Shown here in pieces: positions 20,427 to 30,273 of a stretch of 64,000 nt of DNA. The position numbers were made by a program, and so were the translations under genes. Source of the stretch: Palleronia caenipelagi (GTDB lineage Bacteria; Pseudomonadota; Alphaproteobacteria; Rhodobacterales; Rhodobacteraceae); contig NZ_VFSV01000002.1 of the NCBI RefSeq assembly GCF_007004065.1, positions 62,001-126,000 of the forward strand, read 5' to 3'. The notes below the pieces were generated by a model that did not search any database, was not told the DNA's origin, and worked only from the letters and a program-made list of their open reading frames with translations. The first letter of the stretch is position 1. Every line of letters starts with the position of its first letter.

Positions 20427-22361
20427 ATGGGCAGGATCGAGATCGAGCCATGGGAGCCGGAAGAAACTGTCGGCAAACTGTGGCACGCCCTGGCCAGCCG
20501 CCTGGAACCGGACGCGGACTACGCGGACGCTGCCGTCGATTTGGCAGAGATTTCAGGACGGCTGGCCGTTTTCTTTCGCGGGCTCGGCGGGGATGCTTCC
20601 GTCGAGATCCGCCCCGCGTATCACGAGGTGTCGGGCCATCGGCTGTCGTTTCGCAAGCGTCTCGGCACCGAGGCCCAGCGCGCCCCACGGGCGAGCTTTG
20701 ACGGCGAGGCTCTGCGCCTGCCCGACCGGCTGGCGCTGCTCCCGCTGCGCGAGGCCAACGGCGCGCTCTATCTCTGGCTGACGGCCGCCGCGCTGCACCT
20801 GCCCGAGATGCCTCCCACAGACGACGCCTTCCACGAGGACGTGCTCACGCTCGCAGCAGTCCGGCAGATGCTGGACCGGCTGCGCGCCGAATATCCCGGC
20901 CTGATGCCCCTCCATGATGGGCTGGCTGGCGTCTTCCTGAGCCTCCGCCCGGATCATCGTTTGCCGCCGCAAGAGGCCGCTATCGAGGCAGCGATCCGCC
21001 AGATCCTCGGGGATAACACCCAATCGCAAGGTCTAGCAGCGGAGGTCGCCGAGGCGGTGGCGCGTGGCACCGTAACCAGTTTACCCCCTGCGGCGCGCGG
21101 CTACCGGCCCGCCCAGCCGGTACCGCTCTGGCCCCTCCGGTGGGATCCGGGCGCATCGGCGAAGACCGATGTGGAGACCGCCGATACGGATGGGCAGGCC
21201 GAAGAAGCTGGCGAAAAGATGCACCGCGCCCGCCGCCGCAGCTCCGATCTGGCCGCGCGCAAGGACAGCCTGATCCTGCATAAATTCGAAGCGATCCTCA
21301 GTTGGGCCGAGTTTTTGAACCTCAACAGACGGGTCGATGATGACGATAATGACGACGCCAAAAAAGCCGCCGACGATCAGGATGAGATCGGGCTCGGACA
21401 GGTCTCCAAGGCACCCGCCACCCGGCTGAAGCTTCATCTGGATCTGGCACCCGAAGACGCAGATCGCGAGGCCCTGTCAGACACGCTCACCTATCCCGAA
21501 TGGGAAGCGCGACGGGGCGCCTATCTGCCAGATCACACGCGGGTTCTGGCCAGTTGGGCCGATCCTGTCGAAGAGCCGCCCACACCGGAGCCAGCCGCAA
21601 AACGCCGGATCGAGCGGGTCCGTCGGCAATTCGAGGCCCTGCGCCCGGGCCGGGTGATCCTGTCAGGTCAGCCCGATGGCGAAGAACTCGACCTCGAAGC
21701 AACGGTCCGCGCCGCCACCGACCTTGCCGCACGGGGGACGGGCAGCGACAATATCTGGCGTCAGAGCCGTCCTCAGGCGCGTGATCTGGCTGTCTCGATC
21801 TTGCTCGATGTCTCGCGCTCGACCGAGAGTGCAGTCGGCGGGCGGCAGGTGATCGAGATCGAACGCGAAGCCTTGACCGCGCTGGCCTGGGGCCTGGAAG
21901 CCTGCGGCGACGATTTCGCCATCGACGCATTTTCTTCCCTGAAACGCGACCGGGTGTACCTGACCCGCTGCAAGGGCTTTGGCACCCCCATGAACACCGA
22001 GGTCGAGGCCCGCATCGCCAGTCTCAGGCCCGGGTTCTACACGCGGATGGGCGCCGCGATCCGCCACGTCTCCGCCGGACTCGCCCGGGAGACACGTAAG
22101 CGGCGGCTCCTGCTGATCATCACCGATGGCAAGCCTAATGACCTCGACCATTACGAAGGCCGCCACGGGGTTGAAGACACCCGCATGGCCGTCCGGGAAG
22201 CGCGTCGGATGGGGCACGCCGTCTTTGCGATCACGGTCGACGCGAAGGCCAAGGCCAGTTTCGCGCGGATGTTCGGTCAGGGCGGATTTGCCGTGGTACC
22301 GGAGGCCGACCACCTGACCCTCGCGCTGCCGGAGATCTACCGCCATCTGGTGGGGGCGTAA
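20427..22361 (+). CDS. norD: NorD, VWA-domain activation protein of NO reductase
   Basis: Partner of NorQ in the activation of NorCB. The 644-residue protein has a long, partly acidic N-terminal region, with a notable DDDDNDDAKKAADD stretch near residue 305. Its C-terminal von Willebrand factor A domain carries the MIDAS motif DVSRS at about residues 461-465 and a later TDGKPND segment. The ATG at 20427 has GAGG 6-7 nt upstream; a GTG at 20415 overlapping the norQ stop is the alternative. It ends the nor operon; norE and norF do not follow. Confidence 0.93.
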   Translation: MGRIEIEPWEPEETVGKLWHALASRLEPDADYADAAVDLAEISGRLAVFFRGLGGDASVEIRPAYHEVSGHRLSFRKRLGTEAQRAPRASFDGEALRLPDRLALLPLREANGALYLWLTAAALHLPEMPPTDDAFHEDVLTLAAVRQMLDRLRAEYPGLMPLHDGLAGVFLSLRPDHRLPPQEAAIEAAIRQILGDNTQSQGLAAEVAEAVARGTVTSLPPAARGYRPAQPVPLWPLRWDPGASAKTDVETADTDGQAEEAGEKMHRARRRSSDLAARKDSLILHKFEAILSWAEFLNLNRRVDDDDNDDAKKAADDQDEIGLGQVSKAPATRLKLHLDLAPEDADREALSDTLTYPEWEARRGAYLPDHTRVLASWADPVEEPPTPEPAAKRRIERVRRQFEALRPGRVILSGQPDGEELDLEATVRAATDLAARGTGSDNIWRQSRPQARDLAVSILLDVSRSTESAVGGRQVIEIEREALTALAWGLEACGDDFAIDAFSSLKRDRVYLTRCKGFGTPMNTEVEARIASLRPGFYTRMGAAIRHVSAGLARETRKRRLLLIITDGKPNDLDHYEGRHGVEDTRMAVREARRMGHAVFAITVDAKAKASFARMFGQGGFAVVPEADHLTLALPEIYRHLVGA

Positions 22362-22366
22362 CCCCC
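22352..22366. terminator. short G5/C5 hairpin at the end of norD
   Basis: GGGGG and CCCCC separated by five bases (CGTAA) span the norD stop codon, and a second small hairpin (CCGGA ... TCCGG) follows at about 22367-22384. The converging dnr gene ends there. Without a T-run these are only possible transcript ends. Confidence 0.35.
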
Positions 22367-22374
22367 GCCGGACA

Positions 22375-23094
22375 CTAGCTTCCGGACCGGGCCGCAGCCA
22401 TAGCCATCTGCGGCTCGTCTTCTGCAAAGTTGCGCAGCCGGTCGATATCCTCGATCTCGGCCCGGTTCTGCGTGATCCGTACGCCATAGGTTTTCAGCCG
22501 GGCAAAGGCACGGCTGAGGCTCTCGGGCTTCATCCCGATGCGCCCGGCAATCAGCACCTTGTCATAGGGCAGCGTGACCGCGCAGGTTCCCTCTTCGCAT
22601 CGGGTGAGCGACAGCAGGAACTGGGCCACGCGCTGGGCGCCGGAATGGGCCTTGAGCTGTTCGATCTCAGCCACCAGCCCGTGCAGATGGGCAAAGGTCG
22701 AGGACAGGATCGCGATGCTCACATCCGGTTCGGCACGCATCATGCTGAGGAGGCGCGCTGTGGGGATGCGCAGCACGTCGCAATCGGTGGCAGCCTCGGC
22801 GGCCACGGGGAAGGTCCCGCCCTTCAACGCCGCAGCCTCGCCAAAGCTGTGGCCTCGGGTGAACACTGCCACGACGGCTTCGGAACCGCTGGGCGTGACG
22901 CGGAACAGCTTCACCCAACCGTCGAGCACGATATGCACCGATGACGCGGGATCGCCGTGATCGAAGAGAAGCTGCCCCCGATGATAATGCGTGGCGGAGG
23001 CATGGAACAGCAACTGGTCGACCGCCGTTTCCGGACAGTTCGATAACAGCATGCTGGAGGACGCAATACGTCTCTGGTCGGGCGTAAGTAACAT
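22375..23094 (-). CDS. dnr: Dnr-type Crp/Fnr family transcription regulator
   Basis: A 239-residue Crp/Fnr protein with an N-terminal cyclic-nucleotide-fold sensor domain (residues ~20-130), a long dimerisation helix and a C-terminal winged helix. Its recognition helix (AGRIGMKPESLSRAFARL) resembles Pseudomonas DNR, including the E-S-(L/F)-S-R contacts. It lacks the N-terminal four-Cys cluster pattern of Fnr, so it is a heme/NO-sensing candidate and not an iron-sulfur oxygen sensor. It is embedded between nor, nap and hemA and is the obvious candidate for binding the three Fnr-like boxes here. It ends tail to tail with norD. Confidence 0.88.
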   Translation of the reverse strand: MLLTPDQRRIASSSMLLSNCPETAVDQLLFHASATHYHRGQLLFDHGDPASSVHIVLDGWVKLFRVTPSGSEAVVAVFTRGHSFGEAAALKGGTFPVAAEAATDCDVLRIPTARLLSMMRAEPDVSIAILSSTFAHLHGLVAEIEQLKAHSGAQRVAQFLLSLTRCEEGTCAVTLPYDKVLIAGRIGMKPESLSRAFARLKTYGVRITQNRAEIEDIDRLRNFAEDEPQMAMAAARSGS

Positions 23095-23136
23095 AGTAAA
23101 TCAGGTTCCCGGTCAGACTGGATGGCTACACGCGAA

Positions 23137-23160
23137 CGCAGACGCCAGCGAGCGCCTGCG
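23137..23160 (-). other. intergenic hairpin between hemA and dnr
   Basis: On the minus-strand transcript, CGCAGGCGC and GCGTCTGCG can pair over nine positions (one G-U) around a 6-nt loop. It lies in the 92-bp gap behind hemA. It has no T-run and could set relative levels of the hemA and dnr messages; this is inference. Confidence 0.35.
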
Positions 23161-23186
23161 CATCCCGTCATTTCTTTTATTGCCGT

Positions 23187-24410
23187 CTATTGGGCCGCGA
23201 TCGGGACCCTTGCCAGCTTACACTGAGTCCAGAGCGCTTCAAGGGCCTTGCACAGGTGCTCCATATCCGCGTCCGAATGGACGGGCGACGGGGTGATCCT
23301 GAGCCGTTCGGTGCCTTTCGGAACTGTCGGGTAGTTGATCGGCTGGATGTAGATGCCGTACTCATCCAGGAGCGTGTCGGAGATGAACTTGCACTTCACC
23401 GGGTCACCCACCATCAGCGGGATGATGTGGCTGGGGTTCGGTATGTGCGGCAGACCAATCTCATCGAACCGGGCCCGCAGCCGGGCCACGCGGTCGCGCT
23501 GCCCCTGACGCTCGGTGTCGCTCCGTTTCAGATGACGGATCGAAGCCGCTGCCCCGGCGGTCACATGAGGCGGCAGGGCGGTGGTAAAGATGAACCCGCT
23601 GGCGAAACTGCGCACGAAGTCACACAGATCCGCGCTGGCAGCGATGTATCCGCCGACGACGCCAAAGGCTTTGCCCAGCGTGCCCTCGATCACCGTCACT
23701 CGGTCCATGATTCCCTCGCGCTCGGCCACACCGCCGCCCCGGGGGCCGTACATCCCCACCGCGTGGACCTCGTCGAGATAGGTCATGGCGTTGTAACGGT
23801 CGGCCAGGTCGCAGATTTCCGCGATGGGCGCGATGTCCCCATCCATGGAATAGACGCTCTCGAAGGCGATGATCTTGGGGCGATCCAACGGCAAAGAGGC
23901 CAGTTTCGCCTCAAGATCTGCGAGATCGTTATGTTTCCAGATCACCTTCTGCGCGCGGGAATGGCGCATCCCCTCGATCATGCTGGCATGGTTCAGCGCG
24001 TCCGACAGGATCACGCAATCGGGGATCAGCGCCCCGAGCGTCCCCAGCGCCGCCCAGTTGGACACATAGCCCGAGGTGAAGAGCAGCGCGGCTTCTTTCC
24101 CATGGAGGTCAGCAAGCTCGCGCTCCAGCTTCACATGCTCATGGGTGGTGCCGGAAATATTGCGCGTGCCCCCTGCCCCGGCACCGCACCGGTCGAGCGC
24201 ATCGTGCATGGCCGCGAGCACATCGGGATGCTGGCCCATGCCGAGATAGTCATTGGAGCACCAGACCGTCACCGGCGCCTCGCGATTCCCGGACCGGCGA
24301 GTCGCCCGCGGAAAGGACCCGCGATGCCGCTCCAGATCGGCGAAGACCCGATAATTGCCCTCATTCTTCAGGCTGGCGAGCTTGGCGCTGATGAACCGAT
24401 CAATTTGCAT
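23187..24410 (-). CDS. hemA: 5-aminolevulinate synthase
   Basis: PLP enzyme making 5-aminolevulinate from glycine and succinyl-CoA, the first step of tetrapyrrole synthesis in alphaproteobacteria. The 407-residue sequence has the N-terminal [14 protein letters not shown] block, [10 protein letters not shown] near residue 50, a DEVHAVG segment and the PLP Lys in the GTLGKAFG motif near 245. The start at 24410 is chosen because AGGAGA lies 10 nt upstream and the protein then begins like other ALAS. Its place beside nir, nor and nap genes with an Fnr-like box upstream suggests a copy dedicated to heme demand under denitrification. Confidence 0.95.
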   Translation of the reverse strand: MQIDRFISAKLASLKNEGNYRVFADLERHRGSFPRATRRSGNREAPVTVWCSNDYLGMGQHPDVLAAMHDALDRCGAGAGGTRNISGTTHEHVKLERELADLHGKEAALLFTSGYVSNWAALGTLGALIPDCVILSDALNHASMIEGMRHSRAQKVIWKHNDLADLEAKLASLPLDRPKIIAFESVYSMDGDIAPIAEICDLADRYNAMTYLDEVHAVGMYGPRGGGVAEREGIMDRVTVIEGTLGKAFGVVGGYIAASADLCDFVRSFASGFIFTTALPPHVTAGAAASIRHLKRSDTERQGQRDRVARLRARFDEIGLPHIPNPSHIIPLMVGDPVKCKFISDTLLDEYGIYIQPINYPTVPKGTERLRITPSPVHSDADMEHLCKALEALWTQCKLARVPIAAQ

Positions 24411-24467
24411 GGCGTAGGTCTCCTGTCGCGGTCGATCCAAAATTAATCGGCGTCACCGCAGCGCTCC

Positions 24468-24481
24468 TTGACGAAGGTCAA
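24468..24481. promoter_or_regulatory. Fnr/Dnr-like box upstream of hemA
   Basis: TTGAC-N4-GTCAA, a perfect dyad of the Fnr/Nnr type. Its centre at 24474.5 lies about 64 bp upstream of the hemA ATG at 24410, which fits a class II promoter with a leader of about 23 nt. It is more symmetric than the nirS and norC boxes (TTGAC/GTTAA), so FnrL as well as Dnr may bind. Confidence 0.78.
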
Positions 24482-24680
24482 TTCGGATCAGCGTGCGATC
24501 TTCTAATGTCTCTTCAAAATCGCAGATCCGTGTTCGGGGACACTCGTCCCTGCCGCAGATCTGAAAGCACAACCGGAATTCAACTCCGATACCTGGAATA
24601 AAGACGACTTGACACCTCTGGATGTAAATTGCCCTGGATTGCAGGAGACGCGCCGCTTCTGCCTGACCCGTTCGGATTTT

Positions 24681-24732
24681 GGCGGCAGCGTATCTCTGTG
24701 GATCCCTCGCAAGTGCGCCGCCCTGCCGCCAG
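24681..24732 (+). repeat. inverted repeat in the napF leader region
   Basis: TGGCGGCAG at 24681-24689 and CTGCCGCCA at 24724-24732 form a perfect 9-bp inverted repeat with a 34-nt spacer, about 53 bp before the napF start. It could fold in the leader RNA or act as a spaced operator half-site pair. Nothing else supports a specific role. Confidence 0.4.
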
Positions 24733-24784
24733 ATCCGGGAATGGGACAGCACCGGAAAGTCGTACGGAGAAGGACTAAAACTGA

Positions 24785-25294
24785 ATGATTCCGGATAGTT
24801 CCAGAAGAAACCTGCTGCGGGGCAAGCTGCGTCGGATTGACGGCAAGGTGATGCGTCCGCCCGGTGCGTCGGTGCAGTTCGATGCGCTCTGTGACGATTG
24901 CGGGGCCTGCGCGCGCGCTTGCCCCGAGGGCATCGTGGTCCGGTCCGACAGCGGTGGACCTGTGCTCGATTTCTCTTATGGCGCTTGCACATTCTGCAAC
25001 CAGTGCGTGCAAGCCTGCCCGACGGGTGCTCTGACCGAAGAGGCGTCCGGAGATTGGCCGTGGACCGCGAAGGTGCTCGACTCGTGCCTGTCGCTGGCGG
25101 GTGTGACCTGCCGCGCCTGCGATGACGCCTGTGCGCCGCGCGCGATCCGGTTTCGCCTGATGACCGGCGGACGCGCCTTACCCGATCTCGATCCCGCCAC
25201 CTGCACCGGCTGCGGCGCCTGCGCCCATACCTGTCCGGCCGGCGCCATCGCCTTTACCCGCCACACCCCCGCCAAGACGGAGATGACAGCATGA
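24785..25294 (+). CDS. napF: NapF, iron-sulfur accessory protein of periplasmic nitrate reductase
   Basis: Cytosolic ferredoxin-like protein of 169 residues with four cysteine clusters: CDDCGACARAC, CTFCNQCVQAC, CRACDDAC and CTGCGACAHTC. They occur at roughly residues 37-47, 68-78, 108-115 and 140-150. NapF acts with NapD and apo-NapA before export. It is the first gene of napFDAGHBC; napE, which precedes it in some relatives, is not seen. The stop overlaps the napD start by ATGA. Confidence 0.93.
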   Translation: MIPDSSRRNLLRGKLRRIDGKVMRPPGASVQFDALCDDCGACARACPEGIVVRSDSGGPVLDFSYGACTFCNQCVQACPTGALTEEASGDWPWTAKVLDSCLSLAGVTCRACDDACAPRAIRFRLMTGGRALPDLDPATCTGCGACAHTCPAGAIAFTRHTPAKTEMTA

Positions 25295-25569
25295 ATATCT
25301 GCGGATGCCTCGTCCATGCCGCTCCCGGGACCGTCACCGAGACGCGCGCCCGGCTCGAGGCCATGCCCGGCGCCGAGGTCCACGCCGAGAGCGAGGACGG
25401 ACGTCTGGTCGTCGTCGTCGAAGACATGGATGACCGCAAAGCCTCGGACACGATCATGGAGATGCACCAGATCCCGGGCGTGCTCTCTGTCACCCTGAAT
25501 TACCACCATTTCGAAGACCTGTCGCAGCGGGATACCGCCCGCGGTCCCCAAGCCGGAGAACTGTCATGA
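25291..25569 (+). CDS. napD: NapD, NapA-specific Tat chaperone
   Basis: Small cytosolic chaperone that binds the Tat signal of NapA before export. The 92-residue protein starts with [10 protein letters not shown], like other NapD proteins, and folds as a ferredoxin-like alpha/beta domain ([13 protein letters not shown] strand near residue 64). It has 4-bp overlaps with napF and napA. Confidence 0.93.
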   Translation: MNICGCLVHAAPGTVTETRARLEAMPGAEVHAESEDGRLVVVVEDMDDRKASDTIMEMHQIPGVLSVTLNYHHFEDLSQRDTARGPQAGELS

Positions 25570-28061
25570 CCCTATCCGCCTCTCGCCGTAGCTTCCTCAA
25601 AGCCACCGCCGCCGCAAGTACCGCTGCCGCTGCGGGCATCCCGATGGCGACCGGGACCAGTGCCGTGGCACAGGGAGCCGCTGCCGGAATCCGCTGGGAC
25701 AAGGCACCCTGCCGGTTCTGCGGCACCGGATGTTCGGTGCTCGTCGGCACCAAAGAGGGCCGCGTCGTCGCCACGCAGGGTGACCCGGACGCGCCGGTGA
25801 ACCGGGGCCTGAACTGCATCAAGGGCTATTTCCTGTCCAAGATCATGTATGGCGCCGACCGCCTGACCACGCCGCTCCTGCGCAAGACCAACGGCGTCTA
25901 TGACAAGAACGGCGAGTTCGAGCCCGTCTCCTGGGACGAAGCCTTCGATATCATGGCCGAAAAGTGGAAAGAGGCGCTGGCCAAGAAGGGCCCGACCTCC
26001 GTCGGCATGTTTGGCTCGGGTCAGTGGACCGTCTGGGAAGGCTACGCCGCAGCCAAATTCATGAAGGCCGGTCTGCGCACAAACAATATCGACCCCAACG
26101 CGCGACACTGCATGGCGTCTGCCGTGGTGGGCTTTATCCGCGCCTTTGGCATCGACGAGCCCATGGGCTGCTATGACGATCTGGAGCATGCGGACACCTT
26201 CGTGCTCTGGGGCTCGAACATGGCAGAGATGCACCCGATCCTGTGGTCGCGCCTCACCGATACCCGCCTGACCAAGGAAGGCAGCGAAGTCCATGTGCTC
26301 TCCACCTTCGAGCACCGGTCCTTTGAGCTGGCCGACAATGGCATGGTCTTCACGCCGCAATCGGATCTGGCCATCCTGAACTACATCGCGAATTACATCA
26401 TCCAGAATGACGCGGTGAACTGGGATTTCGTCAACGCCCATGTGAACTTTAAGAAGACCGATACCGATATCGGGTACGGTCTGCGCGACGAGCACCCGCT
26501 TCAGGTCGACGCGGCCAACCCCAACTCGGGCAAGCTGTCGGACATGACGTTCGAGGAATATGCCGCCTCGGTCGCGGAATATACCGTCGAGAAGGCCTCC
26601 GAAATCTCCGGGGTTCCGACGCACCAGCTGGAGCGTCTGGCCCAGCAATATGCCGACCCGAACCGCAAGGTCATGTCGCTCTGGACCATGGGCTTCAACC
26701 AGCACACGCGCGGCTCTTGGGTGAACGGGCTGATGTACAACGTGCATCTGCTGACCGGGAAGATTTCCGAGCCGGGCAACTCGCCCTTCTCCCTGACCGG
26801 CCAGCCCTCGGCCTGCGGGACAGCGCGCGAGGTGGGGACCTTTGCCCACCGTCTGCCCGCCGACATGGTGGTGATGAACGACAAGCACCGCGAAATCTGC
26901 GAGACCGCCTGGAACATCCCCGCCGGCACCATCCCGCCGAAGCCCGGCTTTCACGCCGTGCTGCAGAACCGGATGCTCAAGGACGGCGTGCTGAATGCCT
27001 ATTGGGTGCAGTGCAACAACAACATGCAGGCCGCGCCCAACATGAACGAAGAGGGCTTTCCCGGTTACCGGAACCCCGAGAACTTCATCACTGTGTCGGA
27101 CCCCTACCCGACGGTCACCGCCATGGCCGCCGACCTGATCCTGCCCACCGCCATGTGGGTGGAGAAGGAGGGCGCCTATGGAAATGCCGAGCGCCGTACC
27201 CAGTTCTGGCGCCAGCAGGTGGACGCGCCGGGCGAGGCGCGCTCGGACATGTGGCAGGTGGTCGAATTCTCCAAGCGCTTCACCGTCGAAGAGGCCTGGG
27301 GCGAAGAACTGCTGTCGCAAAAGCCCGAACTGCGCGGCAAGACCCTCTACGAGGTGCTGTTCGAGAACGGCAAGGTGAACGCCTACCCGCTGGAAGAGAC
27401 CGCCGAGGGTTTCGGCAATCAGGAGGCCAATGACTTTGGTTTCTACATCCAGAAGGGCCTGTTCGAGGAGTATGCCGACTTCGGACGCGGTCATGCACAT
27501 GATCTGGCGCCCTTTGACACCTACCATCAGGCGCGCGGTCTGCGTTGGCCCGTGGTCGATGGCAAGGAAACGCTCTACCGCTTCCGCGAGGGCTATGATC
27601 CTTATGTGAGCGAGGGCGCCGGGGTAGAGTTCTACGGCAAACCCGATGGCCGTGCGAATATCATCTTTGCCCCCTTCGAGGAGGCCGCCGAGGCTCCGGA
27701 CGAAGAGTTCGACCTGTGGCTCTGCACGGGCCGGGTGCTGGAGCACTGGCATTCCGGTTCGATGACCCGCCGGGTGCCGGAGCTCCACCGCTCCTTCCCG
27801 AACGCGGTGGTGTTCATGCACCCCGAAGACGCAGAGGCACGTGGTTTGCGGCGTGGACAAGAGGTCATGATTTCCAGCCGTCGCGGCGAGATGCTGAGCC
27901 GTGTCGAAACCCGTGGCCGGAACAAGCCGCCAAAGGGTCTGGTCTTTGTGCCGTGGTTCGATGAGGGCCAGCTGATCAATAAGCTTACGCTGGATGCCAC
28001 CTGCCCGCTGTCGAAGGAAACCGACTTCAAGAAATGCGCCTGCAAGGTCGAGCGCGCCTGA
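25566..28061 (+). CDS. napA: NapA, catalytic subunit of periplasmic nitrate reductase
   Basis: Molybdenum bis-MGD enzyme reducing nitrate to nitrite in the periplasm. The 831-residue protein has a Tat signal (RRSFLK at residues 8-13), the 4Fe-4S motif C-x2-C-x3-C with a distant Cys (CRFCGTGC ... NCIKG) near residues 48-85, and the Mo-ligand Cys in NARHCMASA near residue 182. Length is the usual NapA size. It lies inside napFDAGHBC. A long open frame on the opposite strand is a codon-bias shadow. Confidence 0.97.
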   Translation: MTLSASRRSFLKATAAASTAAAAGIPMATGTSAVAQGAAAGIRWDKAPCRFCGTGCSVLVGTKEGRVVATQGDPDAPVNRGLNCIKGYFLSKIMYGADRLTTPLLRKTNGVYDKNGEFEPVSWDEAFDIMAEKWKEALAKKGPTSVGMFGSGQWTVWEGYAAAKFMKAGLRTNNIDPNARHCMASAVVGFIRAFGIDEPMGCYDDLEHADTFVLWGSNMAEMHPILWSRLTDTRLTKEGSEVHVLSTFEHRSFELADNGMVFTPQSDLAILNYIANYIIQNDAVNWDFVNAHVNFKKTDTDIGYGLRDEHPLQVDAANPNSGKLSDMTFEEYAASVAEYTVEKASEISGVPTHQLERLAQQYADPNRKVMSLWTMGFNQHTRGSWVNGLMYNVHLLTGKISEPGNSPFSLTGQPSACGTAREVGTFAHRLPADMVVMNDKHREICETAWNIPAGTIPPKPGFHAVLQNRMLKDGVLNAYWVQCNNNMQAAPNMNEEGFPGYRNPENFITVSDPYPTVTAMAADLILPTAMWVEKEGAYGNAERRTQFWRQQVDAPGEARSDMWQVVEFSKRFTVEEAWGEELLSQKPELRGKTLYEVLFENGKVNAYPLEETAEGFGNQEANDFGFYIQKGLFEEYADFGRGHAHDLAPFDTYHQARGLRWPVVDGKETLYRFREGYDPYVSEGAGVEFYGKPDGRANIIFAPFEEAAEAPDEEFDLWLCTGRVLEHWHSGSMTRRVPELHRSFPNAVVFMHPEDAEARGLRRGQEVMISSRRGEMLSRVETRGRNKPPKGLVFVPWFDEGQLINKLTLDATCPLSKETDFKKCACKVERA

Positions 28062-28075
28062 CCGGATCCTGAACC

Positions 28076-28894
28076 ATGCCCGCCTCCGCAAAACCTCTCT
28101 CGCCCCAACGCCGCCGGTTCCTGCAGGACACCGCGCGGATGGCGGCGGGCTGCGCGGTGGCGGGCTCTGCCCTGGCATACCTCGCCCGTGATGCGCGGGC
28201 CTTGCCGGCCGAGGCGCTGCGCCCCCCCGGCGCGCTGCCGGAGGAGGATTTCCTCGCAGCCTGCATCCGCTGCGGCCTGTGCGTCCGCGACTGCCCCTAT
28301 GACACCCTCTCCCTCGCTGAGCTGGGCGTAGACGGCGCGGCCACCGGCACACCGTTCTTTACCGCCCGCGACGTGCCTTGCGAGATGTGCGACGACATTC
28401 CCTGCGTGGCCGCCTGTCCCACCGGCGCGCTTGATCCCGGCCTGACGGACATCAACGATGCGCAAATGGGCACCGCCGTGCTGGTGGATCAGGAGAACTG
28501 CCTGAACTTCCAGGGACTGCGTTGCGACGTCTGCTACCGGGTCTGCCCGGTGATCGACGAGGCCATCACGCTGGAACTGTCTCACAACACCCGCTCCGGC
28601 CATCATGCGATCTTCGCTCCGACCGTCCATGCCGAACACTGCACGGGCTGTGGCGTCTGCGAAAAGAAATGCGTGCTGCCCGAGGCCGCGATCAAGGTCC
28701 TGCCGATCCGCCTTGCCCGGGGCAGCTCGGCTGAGCATTACCGCAAAGGCTGGGAAGAAAAGGCAGAAAAGGGCAGGCCGCTGGTCGAGGATCTCATCGA
28801 CCTGCCCGACCGTCTGCCCGGCCCCGGCACCGACAATCTCGCCACGCCGGGCGGGTTTGAACCGGGCTACAACCTGCCGGGGACGGGCCAATGA
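28076..28894 (+). CDS. napG: NapG, periplasmic ferredoxin-type quinol dehydrogenase subunit
   Basis: Exported iron-sulfur protein of 272 residues with a Tat-type signal (RRRFLQ at about residues 12-17) and four 4Fe-4S motifs: [32 protein letters not shown] and [11 protein letters not shown]. With membrane-bound NapH it forms a quinol-oxidising module feeding NapC/NapB. It follows napA after 14 bp and overlaps napH by ATGA. Confidence 0.94.
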   Translation: MPASAKPLSPQRRRFLQDTARMAAGCAVAGSALAYLARDARALPAEALRPPGALPEEDFLAACIRCGLCVRDCPYDTLSLAELGVDGAATGTPFFTARDVPCEMCDDIPCVAACPTGALDPGLTDINDAQMGTAVLVDQENCLNFQGLRCDVCYRVCPVIDEAITLELSHNTRSGHHAIFAPTVHAEHCTGCGVCEKKCVLPEAAIKVLPIRLARGSSAEHYRKGWEEKAEKGRPLVEDLIDLPDRLPGPGTDNLATPGGFEPGYNLPGTGQ

Positions 28895-29793
28895 GCACCG
28901 CGTCCAAAGCCATGGCGGGCCGCGAGGCCATTGCCGTCAAGGGCTGGCTGCAGGCCCATAAATGGCTGCTCCTGCGCCGCGCGAGCCAAACGTTTTTCCT
29001 GCTGATCTTCCTCTTGGGTCCTTGGTTCGGCCTTTGGCTGGTCAAGGGAACGCTGGCCGGGTCCCTGACCCTCGGCGTCCTGCCCCTCACCGATCCCTTC
29101 GTGACGTTGCAGGGCCTCGTCGCGGGGCACATCCCCGAAACAACGGCCCTTATCGGCGCGCTGATCGTCCTCGCGGTCTATGCGCTGATTGGCGGGCGGG
29201 TCTATTGTTCGTGGGTCTGCCCGATCAACCCGGTCACTGACACCGCGCACTGGCTGCACCGGCGGCTGGGGCTGGCCAAGGGCTGGCAGCCCAAGCGCAG
29301 CACCCGCCTCTGGCTCATGGGCACGGTGCTCGTCGTCTCGGCCCTGACCGGCACCATTGCCTGGGAGATCGTCAACCCGATCACCCTGCTGCACCGGGGC
29401 CTCGTCTTTGGCATCGGCTTCGGCTGGGCGCTGGTACTGGGGATCTTCGTCTTCGACCTCTTCGTCGCGCGCCACGGCTGGTGCGGACGCTTATGCCCGG
29501 TGGGCGCGTTCTACGGCCTCCTTGGCCAGCGCAGCCTGCTGCGCGTCACCGCAAGGGACCGCGTGGCCTGCGACGACTGCATGGACTGCTTTGCCGTCTG
29601 CCCGGAAAACCACGTCATCACCCCCGCCCTGCGCGGCAAGGGCAGCGACACCCCGCTGATCCTGTCCCCTGACTGCACCAATTGTGGGCGCTGCATCGAT
29701 GTCTGCTCGGTAGATGTCTTCGCCTTCACACACCGCTTCGACACGAATGTGAGCGAAGCCCCCGCAACCCCGGCCGATACCCGCGCCGCATGA
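28891..29793 (+). CDS. napH: NapH, membrane quinol dehydrogenase subunit
   Basis: Polytopic membrane protein of 300 residues with four main membrane helices. It has two C-x3-CP motifs (CSWVCPINP and [10 protein letters not shown]) and a C-terminal cytosolic ferredoxin-like part with [11 protein letters not shown] and [11 protein letters not shown]. It oxidises quinol together with NapG. The family is related to the C-terminal half of NirI/NosR. It overlaps napG by ATGA. Confidence 0.94.
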   Translation: MSTASKAMAGREAIAVKGWLQAHKWLLLRRASQTFFLLIFLLGPWFGLWLVKGTLAGSLTLGVLPLTDPFVTLQGLVAGHIPETTALIGALIVLAVYALIGGRVYCSWVCPINPVTDTAHWLHRRLGLAKGWQPKRSTRLWLMGTVLVVSALTGTIAWEIVNPITLLHRGLVFGIGFGWALVLGIFVFDLFVARHGWCGRLCPVGAFYGLLGQRSLLRVTARDRVACDDCMDCFAVCPENHVITPALRGKGSDTPLILSPDCTNCGRCIDVCSVDVFAFTHRFDTNVSEAPATPADTRAA

Positions 29794-29813
29794 TCGAGAA
29801 ACGGAGACCCAAG

Positions 29814-30257
29814 ATGAAACTCCCGTCAAAAATCGGCCTCACCCTCGCCGCCACCCTGCTCTTTGCCAGTGGCGTTGTGGTGGCCCAGAATGCCGGTCCG
29901 GTGCAGTCCCTGCGCGGCGCCGATCTCCCGGCCACCCTGCCTGCGGATGAAATCCACCAGCAGCTTGAGGGTCGCGAGGCGCGGAACTACCGCCAGCAAC
30001 CGCCGCTCATCCCCCACTCTGTCGAGCAATACCAGATGGATCTGCGCACCAATCAGTGCCTGAGTTGCCATGACTGGACCAAGGCAGGGGAACGCGGTGC
30101 GCCGACCCTGTCCATGACCCACTATCTCGACCGCGACGGCACGCAGCTCGACACGGTCGCGGGCACGCGCTGGTTCTGCAACCAGTGCCATGTGCCGCAG
30201 GCCAATGCCCCCGAGTTGGTGGAAAATACCTTTGAGCCCTCTAACAGCTCGCGCTGA
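29814..30257 (+). CDS. napB: NapB, diheme cytochrome c subunit of nitrate reductase
   Basis: Periplasmic diheme cytochrome that donates electrons to NapA. The 147-residue protein starts at 29814 with GGAG 7 nt upstream; an upstream in-frame ATG at 29790 overlaps the napH stop but would spoil the signal peptide. The signal ends near VVAQ at residue 25. Heme sites are CLSCH near residue 83 and CNQCH near residue 124. SHYR-like His ligands are represented by H-containing segments such as PLIPHSVEQY. Confidence 0.93.
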   Translation: MKLPSKIGLTLAATLLFASGVVVAQNAGPVQSLRGADLPATLPADEIHQQLEGREARNYRQQPPLIPHSVEQYQMDLRTNQCLSCHDWTKAGERGAPTLSMTHYLDRDGTQLDTVAGTRWFCNQCHVPQANAPELVENTFEPSNSSR

Positions 30258-30273
30258 CCCGGAGAACTGAACC

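Larger units (their letters stand above)
24411..24784. other. 374-bp intergenic region between divergent hemA and napF
   Basis: No credible gene is visible. It contains an Fnr/Dnr-like box (24468-24481) close to hemA, a TTGACA hexamer at 24609-24614 without a well-placed -10, and a perfect 9-bp inverted repeat (24681-24732) in the napF leader. AAGGA lies 10 nt before the napF ATG. The central part is less GC-rich than the genes around it, as expected of promoter DNA. Confidence 0.7.

Noticed and set aside
24609-24614. TTGACA hexamer as a -35 element for napF
   Set aside because: No -10-like hexamer occurs at 16-18 bp; the nearest A/T-rich stretch is only 10 bp away.
25572-28352. Very long open frame on the minus strand across napA and napG
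   Set aside because: It lies antisense to clear nap genes, is rich in His/Gly/Arg/Val as expected from GC-rich complement frames, and has no recognisable domain.
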